Source of the DNA: Streptomyces tauricus
GTDB taxonomy: Bacteria > Actinomycetota > Actinomycetes > Streptomycetales > Streptomycetaceae
Assembly: GCF_014650955.1 (NCBI RefSeq)
Contig: NZ_BMVY01000001.1
Coordinates: 744,001 to 808,000, forward strand
DNA: 64,000 nt
Reading direction: 5' to 3'
Below are positions 41,681-49,445 of this stretch, piece after piece. The number at the start of each line of letters is the position of its first letter. Within the stretch, counting starts at the first letter, position 1. The notes under the pieces were generated by a model. The model did no database searches, had not been told where the DNA came from, and saw only the letters and a list, made by a program, of their open reading frames with translations. A program made the translations under genes and the position numbers.

Positions 41681-42444
41681 CACTCGGCCCGCATGAGCCG
41701 ACGGACCTCGTGCACGACGGTCTCCAGCGCCCGGCGTTCCGGAACGGTGGTTTCTGGATGCCAGAGGTCGACGAGCAGACAGGTCCGCGGTGCGGAGCCT
41801 TCGTTGCGTGCCTCGTGCTCGAAGGAGTAGTCGAAGAGCAGGCACTTTCCCTCCTCCCACGAACGCGTCTCTCCCGCGACCGTGACGCTGCACCCGTCGG
41901 GGATGTCCACCGCGAGATGCAGATTGATGCTGAAGTTCCACAGATCGCAATGGGGTTCGATGACGGCGCCGGGCAACAGTGTGGAGAAATGGCATTCCAG
42001 GAGGGGGCACAGGATGCCCGTATCGACGGCGAATTCCTTCAGCACCCGATGAGCGGTGGGGACGACAGCGGCCGACTCCTCGACCGGGCCGCCTCCGCGG
42101 AAAAGGTAGAGCGCCTGCCAGTCCTGCTGGCGTGTCAGATAGTGCTCGTAGTCCGAGAACACCGCACGCCGGTCGGCCCACGCGGAACCGAACTCCTTCT
42201 TGACCGCCCGATGATCGGCCTCCAATGCACGGACCAGGGGAGCCAGTTCCGCGTACGCATAGGGATCGTGCCAGGGGGTGGGAGAGATTCCCGGCAGGAT
42301 CCACTTGGCCGCCTTCTGCAGTGGATGCCTTTCCTTTCCGCCCGACTCCAGCATCCGCTCGACCCGGTCGATCGAACCCTTTCCGAACTCGGCTCTGATC
42401 GCGGCGAAGGCGCTCTCTGTTTCCGGTGTCACACGGTTCTCCAT
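41680..42444 (-). CDS. aspartyl/asparaginyl beta-hydroxylase-like Fe/2OG oxygenase
   Basis: A 254-residue protein of the AspH-type family. The family core is LLPGAVIEPHCDLWNFSINL (first His and the Asp-like region), followed by the second His in LLFDYSFEHEARNEG and an Arg-bearing strand (APRTCLLVDLWHP). Unlike TauD enzymes it binds iron with two His plus a water or acid. It has its own ECF-type promoter 67 bases upstream and is coupled to the exporter. It may hydroxylate the lipopeptide, its diamino acid, or a precursor. I know of no such enzyme in the core ScoA-E set, so this is probably a tailoring step specific to this locus. Confidence 0.85.
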   Translation of the reverse strand: MENRVTPETESAFAAIRAEFGKGSIDRVERMLESGGKERHPLQKAAKWILPGISPTPWHDPYAYAELAPLVRALEADHRAVKKEFGSAWADRRAVFSDYEHYLTRQQDWQALYLFRGGGPVEESAAVVPTAHRVLKEFAVDTGILCPLLECHFSTLLPGAVIEPHCDLWNFSINLHLAVDIPDGCSVTVAGETRSWEEGKCLLFDYSFEHEARNEGSAPRTCLLVDLWHPETTVPERRALETVVHEVRRLMRAE

Positions 42445-42510
42445 GTCCCGCGTCCCGTCCCGCCGACGACCTCGTACGGTGGCCGGCGTTCCGGGTCTGC
42501 GCTTTCACCT

Positions 42511-42541
42511 CAGTAGTCGGCCACCGATGCGCGAGAGTTCC
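42511..42541 (-). promoter_or_regulatory. ECF-type promoter B (AspH-like/exporter, possibly sco genes)
   Basis: On the minus strand, GGAAC (42541-42537), a 17-base spacer and CGACTACTG (42519-42511), followed by AGG as in promoter A. It lies between the stop of the sigma factor gene (42561) and the ATG of the AspH-like gene (42444). Read-through from here could also transcribe scoEDCBA. Confidence 0.82.
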
Positions 42542-42560
42542 CGCGAATAAGCGGGAGTTC

Positions 42561-43235
42561 TCATCCGGTCACGGTGGCCGGGAGACGGGATTCCTCGGCC
42601 TGGGCGAGAAGTTCGACGAGGGTCGCGCGGGCCCTTGCCACCCGTGAACGGATCGTCCCGACGGCGCAGCCGCTGAATTCGGCGGCCTCCTCGTAGGCCA
42701 GCCCGGCCAGTTGGGTGAGGACGAACGCCTGGCGGCGCTCGGGCGCCAGCGCGTCCAGCAGGTCGAGCAGCGCCACGCCTTCCTCGAAGCCGGGCAGCCC
42801 GCTCGGCCGTGCCCGGTCGGCGCATATCGTCCAGTCGTCCGTGTCGGCCAGCCGCGGCCGTGCGGCTGCGTACCGGAAGCTGTCGACGACCGTGCGCCGG
42901 GCGATGGACAGCAGCCAGGTACGCGCCGACGAGCGCCCCTCGAACCGGTGCAGGCTGCCCAGCGCCCGCAGGAACGTGTCCTGGGCCAGATCGTCGGCGA
43001 CCTGGTGGTCGGCGCCGACGTGGGTGATGTAGCGGACGACGTCGGGACGCAGGGCGCGTACGAACCGGTCGACCGCATAAGGGTCGCCGCCTCTCGCGGC
43101 CAGCGCCCAGGCGGTCGCCGACTCGTCGCGCGCGTCCGAGGTGCTGGGGTCCGTCAACACCCCTTTCTCTGCAGCCACTTGATGCTCCGAAGCGGCGTGC
43201 TTCGAAGGCGGAGCGGGTTGAACTGGAGTGGTCAC
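42561..43235 (-). CDS. ECF-type RNA polymerase sigma factor
   Basis: A 224-residue sigma-70 group 4 protein. Region 2 is near residues 50-125, with HVGADHQVADDLAQDTFLRAL (core-binding) and TWLLSIARRTVVDSFRYAAA (promoter -10 recognition). Region 4 is near 150-205, with FVLTQLAGLAYEEAAEFSGC and GTIRSRVARARATLVELL (helix-turn-helix). The GTG at 43235 has GAAGGA eight bases upstream; the open frame further up is repetitive DNA. No anti-sigma gene is visible downstream, where an ECF promoter and the AspH-like gene follow instead. Three matched ECF promoters surround it, so it is the best candidate to recognise them. M. tuberculosis SigC, also without a neighbouring anti-sigma, controls the homologous lipopeptide operon. 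Confidence 0.9.
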   Translation of the reverse strand: MTTPVQPAPPSKHAASEHQVAAEKGVLTDPSTSDARDESATAWALAARGGDPYAVDRFVRALRPDVVRYITHVGADHQVADDLAQDTFLRALGSLHRFEGRSSARTWLLSIARRTVVDSFRYAAARPRLADTDDWTICADRARPSGLPGFEEGVALLDLLDALAPERRQAFVLTQLAGLAYEEAAEFSGCAVGTIRSRVARARATLVELLAQAEESRLPATVTG

Positions 43236-43276
43236 CTTGAGGTCCTTCTCGGGTTGTCCGGGGTCCCGCACAGCGA

Positions 43277-43380
43277 CACGCCGACATGCGGCGTGACGCG
43301 TCCCTGACCTGCCGGGCGACGCGACGGGCGCCGTACCGAGCGACGTGCCGGGCGCCATACCGGGCGCCGTACCGGGCACG
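43277..43380. repeat. leader hairpin and 12-bp tandem repeats upstream of the sigma gene
   Basis: In the 227-base gap between the His/Met-rich membrane protein and the sigma factor lie a perfect 7-bp hairpin CACGCCG-ACATG-CGGCGTG (43277-43295) and, at 43325-43380, about four to five 12-base units of CCGGGCGCCGTA type. They may terminate the upstream operon and so separate sigma expression from it. No ECF-type promoter of the shared type is seen in front of the sigma gene. No gene is visible here. Confidence 0.65.
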
Positions 43381-43462
43381 TTGGTGCACCCGTGCGGTGG
43401 CGTCCCGGGACGGGTGAAAGGGGTGCGGGGGTGGGTGAGGTGGCTCGGGGCAGCCGGCTGTC

Positions 43463-44182
43463 TCAGCCGACGGCGGTTCCGGCCGGTGGCCCCCGGGAGA
43501 GGACCGGGTCGGCGAGGGGTGCCCCCGGCACCCGTTCCGCCCGCTCGCGTACCGGCGTGCGAACCGGCTGGTACGCCGGAACGGGCGCGACCACGGTCGG
43601 CAGTCGCAGTGGGGCGGCCAGCCAACCCGCGACGGTCCGCAGCAGACGGAACGCGGCCCGCTCGCCGTGAGCCAGCCACAGGCCGCTCAGCAGGGCCGCC
43701 GTCACGTGAGCGGCGAGCATGCCGAACGACGAGATGCCGCCCATGTCGTGCGCCACGGCCTGCTGGCCGAGGTGCGCCGCGTGCCCCATGTGCGCCGCAT
43801 GCCCCGTGTACGCGGAGTCGGCCATGTGCGCTGAATGGGTCATATGCGCCGAGTGCGCCATGTCGAGATGACCCACCAAACCACCCGTGCCGGAACCCCC
43901 AGACATCGACCGGGACCCCGACCGGGGCCCCGACTGGGCCCACGAGAAGACCGAGTGGAGAGCGCCCTGGGCGAGGACGGTCGCGGACACCACCAGGAGG
44001 AGCCCGCGTTCGCGGCCTGCCAGGGACCAGCCGAGGCCGCAGGTGCCGGCGAACCCGGCGGCCATCGTCCACCAGGGCACGGCGGAACCGGACATCAGCA
44101 CATGCCCGAGCGCGGCGAGCAGCACGCAGACGGCCGCGAACACCGCGGCCCGGACCGTGCGGGCACCCCACCCGGCCGTCAT
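43463..44182 (-). CDS. DUF5134-type membrane protein with His/Met-rich loop
   Basis: A 239-residue membrane protein with about five helices. Between helices 3 and 4 (about residues 105-145) lies a loop of repeated His-Met units (DMAHSAHMTHSAHMADSAY and GHAAHMGHAAHLG) ending AHDMGG, with at least ten His and eight Met. Such sequences bind Cu(I)/Cu(II). The family is often found beside PCu(A)C proteins. GAGG lies five bases upstream of the ATG, and the palindrome GCCGTCATGACGGC surrounds the start. It follows the PCu(A)C-like gene by 18 bases in one operon. It may gather copper at the outer membrane face for the ATPase or chaperone. Confidence 0.82.
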   Translation of the reverse strand: MTAGWGARTVRAAVFAAVCVLLAALGHVLMSGSAVPWWTMAAGFAGTCGLGWSLAGRERGLLLVVSATVLAQGALHSVFSWAQSGPRSGSRSMSGGSGTGGLVGHLDMAHSAHMTHSAHMADSAYTGHAAHMGHAAHLGQQAVAHDMGGISSFGMLAAHVTAALLSGLWLAHGERAAFRLLRTVAGWLAAPLRLPTVVAPVPAYQPVRTPVRERAERVPGAPLADPVLSRGPPAGTAVG

Positions 44183-44200
44183 GACGGCCTCATCCGGCGG

Positions 44201-44725
44201 TCACGTCCCTCCCGCGCCCGGCCGGTCCACGACCGCGTCGCTCCGCACCGCCCCGCTGCGCTCGAAGTGCAGGGTGAACGTCACGAGGTCGCCGACCTGC
44301 CAGTCCGCGTTCGCCGGCACGATCACGTCGAGGCCGTTCGGGGACATGTCGATGCTGCCGCCCGCCGGTATCGGAACCGAGGTCACCGTCCGCGCGGAGG
44401 CCGAGCGGGCGCCGGTCATGCGATGGCGGCTGAGGCTGGTGGCCCCGTCGGCCTCGGTGGACGTCACCTTGAGCAGCCGGTCCGCGGAGCCTCCGGTGTT
44501 GGTGATCCGGAAGAAGGCCGCCGTGTCCGGGGTGTCACCGGTGGGCAGGAACAGGCGTCCGCCGGTGACCGCGATCCGGGCCGGGCTGCCCGCGTTGCCG
44601 AGGACGGTCCACATGCTCAGACCACCGAGAGCGAGGACGGACACGGCGACGGGCGCGAGCGCGGCGAGCAGGGTGTCGGTGAGCCGGCGGCGCGTCGGCC
44701 GCCAGAGGGAGGACTGGTCGGTCAT
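44201..44725 (-). CDS. PCu(A)C-like copper chaperone domain protein (membrane anchored)
   Basis: A 174-residue protein with one N-terminal membrane helix (LLAALAPVAVSVLALGGL) and an extracellular PCu(A)C (DUF461) domain. FRITNTGGSADRLLKVTS and IPAGGSIDMSPNGLDVIV show the fold. A copper motif HRM remains (SLSRHRMTG), but the usual last His-x-Met after the PGG turn is replaced by Asp-Val-Ile, so the copper site looks incomplete. The ATG overlaps the stop of the copper ATPase gene by four bases (ATGA). It probably passes copper between the ATPase and a membrane cuproprotein, or has changed binding. Confidence 0.83.
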   Translation of the reverse strand: MTDQSSLWRPTRRRLTDTLLAALAPVAVSVLALGGLSMWTVLGNAGSPARIAVTGGRLFLPTGDTPDTAAFFRITNTGGSADRLLKVTSTEADGATSLSRHRMTGARSASARTVTSVPIPAGGSIDMSPNGLDVIVPANADWQVGDLVTFTLHFERSGAVRSDAVVDRPGAGGT

Positions 44726-47112
44726 CGCGTACGCCTCCGGGCCGCGGGTGAGGGCTGCCAGGCGCGCAGGCGCAGGCTGTTGGCGACGACCAGCACCGAA
44801 CTGGCCGACATGGCCGCCGCGGCGAGCATCGGGTTGAGCAGGCCGACCATGGCGAGCGGCACGGTGACGCCGTTGTAGCCGAAGGCCCACACGAGGTTGG
44901 CGCGGATCGTGCCCAGCGTGCGCCGGGCGAGCAGGATCGCGTCCGCGAGGGCTTCGATGTCACCGCGCACCAAGGTGACGTCGGCGGCCCCGATGGCCAC
45001 GTCGGTGCCGCCGCCCATGGCGATGCCCAGGTCGGCAGCGGCCAGCGCGGCGGCGTCGTTGACCCCGTCGCCGACGACCGCGACCCGGTACCCCTTCTCC
45101 TGAAGGTCCCGTACGAGGTCGGCCTTGTCCTCGGGTCTGCGGCGGGCGTGCACCTCGTCGATCCGCAGGGCGGACGCGACGGCCCTGGCGGGCGCCTCCC
45201 GGTCGCCGGTCGCGAGCACGGGGCGCGCTCCGAGGTGGCGCAGCCGCTCGACGGCCCGATAGCTCCCGGGCCGTACGACGTCCCCGATCGCGATCAGGGC
45301 TTCGACCGTGCCGTCGACCCGGACCACGACGGGCGTGTGGGCGGCGGCCTCGGCCGCCGACAGGGCGTCCGCGAGCGCGTCGGGCATCCGCGTCTCGTCG
45401 TCCGGGGCGAGTACTTCCACGAGCCGCCCCTCGACCCGGCCGCGCACTCCCCGCCCCGGCAGAGCACGGAACTCACTCACCCCAGGCAGCCGAGGCACCC
45501 CGGACACCGCAGACATCGCAGGGGTCCCAGGCACCGCAGCCGCCTCTTCCGGAGCTCCCGGCAGTTGTCGGCCCGCGGCCGGCTCCCGCCGCGCGTACGC
45601 GGTGACAGCGCGGCCGAGCGGATGTTCCGAGCCCTGCTCCACGGCCCCCGCCAGCCGCAGCACCGCGTCCCTGCCGAGCCCGTCCGGCACTGCGGTGACC
45701 GCGGTGACGCTCATGTGGCCGGAGGTGAGCGTGCCGGTCTTGTCCAGGACGACGGCGTCGACGTGCCGCAGCCCTTCCAAGGCCTGCGGGCCGGTGACCA
45801 GGACGCCGAGCTGGGCGCCCCGCCCGGTCGCGGCCATCACCGCGGTCGGGGTCGCGAGGCCCAGCGCGCAGGGGCAGGCCACGACCAGGACGGCCACGCA
45901 CGCGGTGACGGCCGCCTGCGCGTCGGCACCGGCGCCCAGCCAGAACCCCAGGGTGGTCACGGCCAACGCCAGGACGACAGGCACGAACACACCGGCCACC
46001 GTGTCCGCGAGCCGCTGGGCGCGCGCCTTGCCGGTCTGCGCCTCGACGACCAGGCGGGTGATACGGGCGAGCTGCGTGTCCGCGCCGACCGCCGTGGCCC
46101 GTACGAGGAGGAGCCCGCCGGAGTTGACGGCCCCGCCGACCACGGCCGAGCCCGGCCCGACCTCGATCGGCTCGGTCTCACCGGTGACCAGGGACAGATC
46201 CACCGCGGAACTGCCCGCCGTCACCTCCCCGTCGGTGGCGACCCGCTCCCCCGGCCGCACCACGAAGACCTGACCGGCCCGCAACTCCTCGATGGGGACG
46301 AGCCGTTCGGTGCCGTCCACGCGGACCGCCACCTCCTTGGCGGCGAGTCCGGCCAGCGATCTCAGCGCCGCCCCGGTCCCGCGCCGGGCCCTGGCCTCCA
46401 GGAAGCGGCCCGCCAGTACGAACAGCGGTACGCCTACCGCAGCTTCGAGGTAGATGTGCGCGACACCGTCCGAGACGGAGGGCACGAGCGTGAACGGCAT
46501 CCGCATCCCGGGGTCACCGGCGCCGCCGAGGAAGAGCGCGTACGCCGACCAGGAGAAGGAGGCCAGTACGCCCAGCGACACGAGGGTGTCCATCGTCGCC
46601 GCGGAGTGCCGCAGACCTCGTACCGCGCGGGTGTGGAAGGGCCAGGAGCCCCACACGGCGACGGGCGCGGTGAGGGCGAAGCACAGCCACTGCCAGTCAC
46701 GGAACTGGAGCGCGGGCACCATCGACAGGACGAGTACGGGCAGTGCGAGCAGGGCCGTGACGATCAGCCGGTCCCGTGCGGACCTGGCAGCCTCGGACTC
46801 GGACTCGGACTCGGACTCGGACCTGGATGCGGATGCGGACTCTCCGTCGGCCGGGGGCCTCCGCTTCTCGCTCCTGGGTGGTTCGGGTATGGCGGCGGTG
46901 TATCCGGCCTTCTCCACGGTCGCGATGAGTTCGCCGGGGCCGATGCCCGCCGGATGGGTCACGCGGGCCGTGCCGGTGGCCAGATTGACGGTCGCCGTGA
47001 CCCCCTCCAGCCTGCGCAGCTTCTTCTCCACCCGGTTCACACAGGCCGCACAGGTCATTCCGCCGACGGTCAGATCGGTGGTGACCAGGGTGGTCACTGG
47101 TTCCGCGCCCAT
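44722..47112 (-). CDS. copper-type P1B ATPase (CtpA/CtpB/CopA-like)
   Basis: A 796-residue heavy-metal P-type ATPase. An N-terminal HMA domain (GGMTCAACVNRVEKKL, Cys pair) is joined by a 6-base-repeat Ser-Glu linker (SESESESESE) to eight membrane helices. Motifs are ACPCALGLATPT (metal-binding Cys-Pro-Cys in helix 6), DKTGTLTSG (phosphorylated Asp), SEHPLG, ATGDREAPA and VGDGVNDAAALAAAD. The last two helices contain YN and MSASS, the Cu(I)-type residues. It pumps Cu(I) across the membrane. Linkage to chalkophore genes, as with CtpB in M. tuberculosis, suggests a role in loading copper into exported proteins and not simple detoxification. Confidence 0.92.
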   Translation of the reverse strand: MGAEPVTTLVTTDLTVGGMTCAACVNRVEKKLRRLEGVTATVNLATGTARVTHPAGIGPGELIATVEKAGYTAAIPEPPRSEKRRPPADGESASASRSESESESESEAARSARDRLIVTALLALPVLVLSMVPALQFRDWQWLCFALTAPVAVWGSWPFHTRAVRGLRHSAATMDTLVSLGVLASFSWSAYALFLGGAGDPGMRMPFTLVPSVSDGVAHIYLEAAVGVPLFVLAGRFLEARARRGTGAALRSLAGLAAKEVAVRVDGTERLVPIEELRAGQVFVVRPGERVATDGEVTAGSSAVDLSLVTGETEPIEVGPGSAVVGGAVNSGGLLLVRATAVGADTQLARITRLVVEAQTGKARAQRLADTVAGVFVPVVLALAVTTLGFWLGAGADAQAAVTACVAVLVVACPCALGLATPTAVMAATGRGAQLGVLVTGPQALEGLRHVDAVVLDKTGTLTSGHMSVTAVTAVPDGLGRDAVLRLAGAVEQGSEHPLGRAVTAYARREPAAGRQLPGAPEEAAAVPGTPAMSAVSGVPRLPGVSEFRALPGRGVRGRVEGRLVEVLAPDDETRMPDALADALSAAEAAAHTPVVVRVDGTVEALIAIGDVVRPGSYRAVERLRHLGARPVLATGDREAPARAVASALRIDEVHARRRPEDKADLVRDLQEKGYRVAVVGDGVNDAAALAAADLGIAMGGGTDVAIGAADVTLVRGDIEALADAILLARRTLGTIRANLVWAFGYNGVTVPLAMVGLLNPMLAAAAMSASSVLVVANSLRLRAWQPSPAARRRTR

Positions 47113-47390
47113 CAGCGGCCTCCCTCATGCGTGCCGCCCATGCCACCCATGTCTCCGCTGTCCCCGCCGTCTCCCGTGTCGTCAGCCCCTCCGGTGCCGG
47201 TGCCGGTGCCGCTCGTACCGGCCGGCCCGTGCATTCCGGGTGCGACCGGTCCGGCGGAGACTCCAGCGACGTAGGAGGCCGTGAAGAGAAGTGCCAGCAG
47301 CAGGAGGAAGCCACAGAGGGCGGGCGGGGGTGCCGCCCTCCTCGGACGCTCGGCCGCACCGCTCACGGGGGATTGCCGGGGCTCGTCCAT
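47112..47390 (-). CDS. small Gly/Met-rich single-span membrane protein
   Basis: A 92-residue protein with one hydrophobic helix (ALCGFLLLLALLFTASYVAG) and a Gly/Asp/Met/His-rich extracellular tail (GDMGGMGGTHEGGR). The tail resembles small copper-binding proteins, but the family is not recognised. I start it at ATG 47390, which has GGAGA eight bases upstream and lies after the ECF-type promoter. The longer frame from GTG 47465 would overlap that promoter. Its stop codon shares bases with the ATPase start (TGATG), so it is the first gene of the copper operon. Confidence 0.75.
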   Translation of the reverse strand: MDEPRQSPVSGAAERPRRAAPPPALCGFLLLLALLFTASYVAGVSAGPVAPGMHGPAGTSGTGTGTGGADDTGDGGDSGDMGGMGGTHEGGR

Positions 47391-47446
47391 CAACCGCGTC
47401 TCCAGGTCACGTCGTACGGCGTCGCCGGGCTCGCGCCGAACCGCCT

Positions 47447-47477
47447 CAGTAGTCGGGCCGGCCACGAGCGGGGTTCC
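47447..47477 (-). promoter_or_regulatory. ECF-type promoter A (copper ATPase operon)
   Basis: On the minus strand, GGAAC (47477-47473), a 17-base spacer and CGACTACTG followed by AGG (47455-47444). Transcription would begin near 47440, before the ATG at 47390. It matches promoters B and C in both elements and spacing. Confidence 0.82.
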
Positions 47478-47636
47478 TCGGCACGTCTGTGGCCCGCGTC
47501 ACACGAGTGGCGGCTGTTCGGGTGTGCCTCCCGGAGGTGCGCGTGACCGGTGAGGCGGAGGTCACCGAGGCCGCGAGGGCAAGGTCACAGCTCTCGCCTC
47601 TGCTGCGACTCGAGGAATCTGCCCTAGCATCCGAGC

Positions 47637-49445
47637 ATGACGGTCCTGCCCAACGACGGGCTCTCGCTGGCCGCCGAGTTTCCTTCCGCGACACATGAAC
47701 AGTGGCGACGCCTCGTGGCGGGCGTACTGAACAAGTCGGGCAAGGAGGTCTCGGACGAGACGGCGGAGGCAGCCCTGTCCACCGCGCTGGAGGACGGGCT
47801 CGCCACCCGGCCTCTGTACACGGCGCACGACGAGGCCCCTGATCCCGGTTTCCCCGGCTTCGCGCCCTTCGTACGAGGGGGCAGGCCCGACGGGAACACC
47901 GTCGGCGGCTGGGGTGTACGCCAGCGGCACACGACGGCCGACGGTGCCGCGGTCCTCGCGGACCTGGAGAACGGCGTCAGCTCGCTCTGGTTGGTCGTCG
48001 GCGAGGGCGGTTTCCCCGTGTCGTCGCTCGCCCAGGCACTCGAAGGCGTCCTCCTCGACCTGGCGCCCGTCGTCCTCGACGCCGGACGTGACACCGAGCC
48101 GGCCGCGCGCGAGCTGCTGCGGCTGTACGAGGAGCGGGGCGTCGCCGAGGACGCGGTACGCGGCAGCCTGGGCGCGGACCCGCTGGGCCACGAGGCGCGC
48201 AGTGGCGAGGCGTTGGACTTCGCCCCGGTCGCAGCTCTCGCGCGGCGGTGCGCCGAGGAGTACCCGGGGCTGCGCGCCCTGACCGTGGACGCGCTGCCGT
48301 ACCACGAGGCGGGCGGCTCGGCCGCGCAGGAACTGGGAGCTTCCCTGGCGACCGGCGTCGCCTACCTGCGGGAGCTGACCGAGGCGGGACTCACCGCCGA
48401 ACAGGCCTGCGGACAGCTGGAGTTCCGGTACGCGGCCACCGCCGACCAGTTCCTCACCATCGCCAAGCTGCGCGCCGCGCGCCGGCTGTGGGCGCGGGTC
48501 GCCGAGGTGTGCGGGGCGCCGCGGGCGGGTGCGCAGGTGCAGCACGCCGTGACCTCGCCGGTGATGATGTCGCGCCGCGATCCGTGGGTGAACATGCTGC
48601 GCACGACCATCGCCACGCTGGCCGCCGGGGTCGGCGGCGCCGACGCCGTGACCGTGCTCCCCTTCGACCATGCCCTCGGGCTGCCGGACGCGTTCGCCCG
48701 CCGGATCGCCCGCAACACCTCGACGATCCTGGTCGAGGAGTCACATCTGGCCCGGGTGATCGACCCGGCGGGCGGCTCCTGGTACGTGGAGCGACTGACC
48801 GACGAACTCGCCCACGCGGGCTGGGAGTTCTTCCAGCGGATCGAAGGGCTCGGCGGTCAGGCGGCCGCCCTGCGCTCGGGCCGTCTCGGCGAGGACCTGG
48901 CCAGGACCTGGGAGGCGCGCAGCGCGAAGCTCGCCACGCGCCGCGAGCCCATCACCGGCGTCAGCGAGTTCCCGAACCTCACCGAGCGCGTCCCGGAGCG
49001 CGCGCCCGTGGCCGAGCCGCCGTCCGGCGGACTCCCGAGGGTGCGCCGCGACGAGGCGTTCGAGGTGCTGCGGGCCCGGTCCGACGCGCATCTCGCCGCC
49101 ACCGGCACCCGGCCGCGCGTCTACCTGGCCTCCATCGGCCCGGCCGCCGCGCACACCGCACGGACCTCCTTCGTCTCGAACCTCTTCCGGGCCGGCGGCA
49201 TCGAGCCCGTCACGGAGGGCTCCTTCGAGGACAGCGGAGCCACCGAGGTGTGTCTGTGCTCCAGCGACGCTCTGTACGAGGAGCAGGCCGCCAGCACGGC
49301 CCGGGCGCTGCGGGCCGCGGGTGCCCGGCAGGTGTTCCTCGCCGGCCGTCCCGGGAAGTACCCGGATGTCGACGCGTACGTCTTCGCGGGCTGCGACGCC
49401 GTCGCCGTGCTCTCCGCCACCCTCGACCGCATGGGAGTGTCCTGA
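47637..49445 (+). CDS. mutA: methylmalonyl-CoA mutase small (beta) subunit
   Basis: A 602-residue subunit lacking a working B12 site. It has the mutase TIM-barrel ([51 protein letters not shown]) and a degenerate cobalamin-type C-terminal domain ([19 protein letters not shown]) with no DxHxxG. It forms a heterodimer with MutB and converts succinyl-CoA and methylmalonyl-CoA, supplying polyketide precursors in Streptomyces. TAGCAT ends six bases before the ATG and no close ribosome site is present, so the transcript may be leaderless. The mutB start overlaps its stop (TGATG). Confidence 0.95.
   Translation: MTVLPNDGLSLAAEFPSATHEQWRRLVAGVLNKSGKEVSDETAEAALSTALEDGLATRPLYTAHDEAPDPGFPGFAPFVRGGRPDGNTVGGWGVRQRHTTADGAAVLADLENGVSSLWLVVGEGGFPVSSLAQALEGVLLDLAPVVLDAGRDTEPAARELLRLYEERGVAEDAVRGSLGADPLGHEARSGEALDFAPVAALARRCAEEYPGLRALTVDALPYHEAGGSAAQELGASLATGVAYLRELTEAGLTAEQACGQLEFRYAATADQFLTIAKLRAARRLWARVAEVCGAPRAGAQVQHAVTSPVMMSRRDPWVNMLRTTIATLAAGVGGADAVTVLPFDHALGLPDAFARRIARNTSTILVEESHLARVIDPAGGSWYVERLTDELAHAGWEFFQRIEGLGGQAAALRSGRLGEDLARTWEARSAKLATRREPITGVSEFPNLTERVPERAPVAEPPSGGLPRVRRDEAFEVLRARSDAHLAATGTRPRVYLASIGPAAAHTARTSFVSNLFRAGGIEPVTEGSFEDSGATEVCLCSSDALYEEQAASTARALRAAGARQVFLAGRPGKYPDVDAYVFAGCDAVAVLSATLDRMGVS

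Noticed and set aside
42561..44171. 536-codon reading frame extending the sigma factor upstream
   Set aside because: The extension runs through tandem repeats and antisense of the membrane protein; GTG 43235 with a good ribosome site gives a normal-sized ECF protein.
47391..47465. Longer N-terminus for the small membrane protein from GTG 47465
   Set aside because: The region contains ECF promoter A, and ATG 47390 has an ideal ribosome site.
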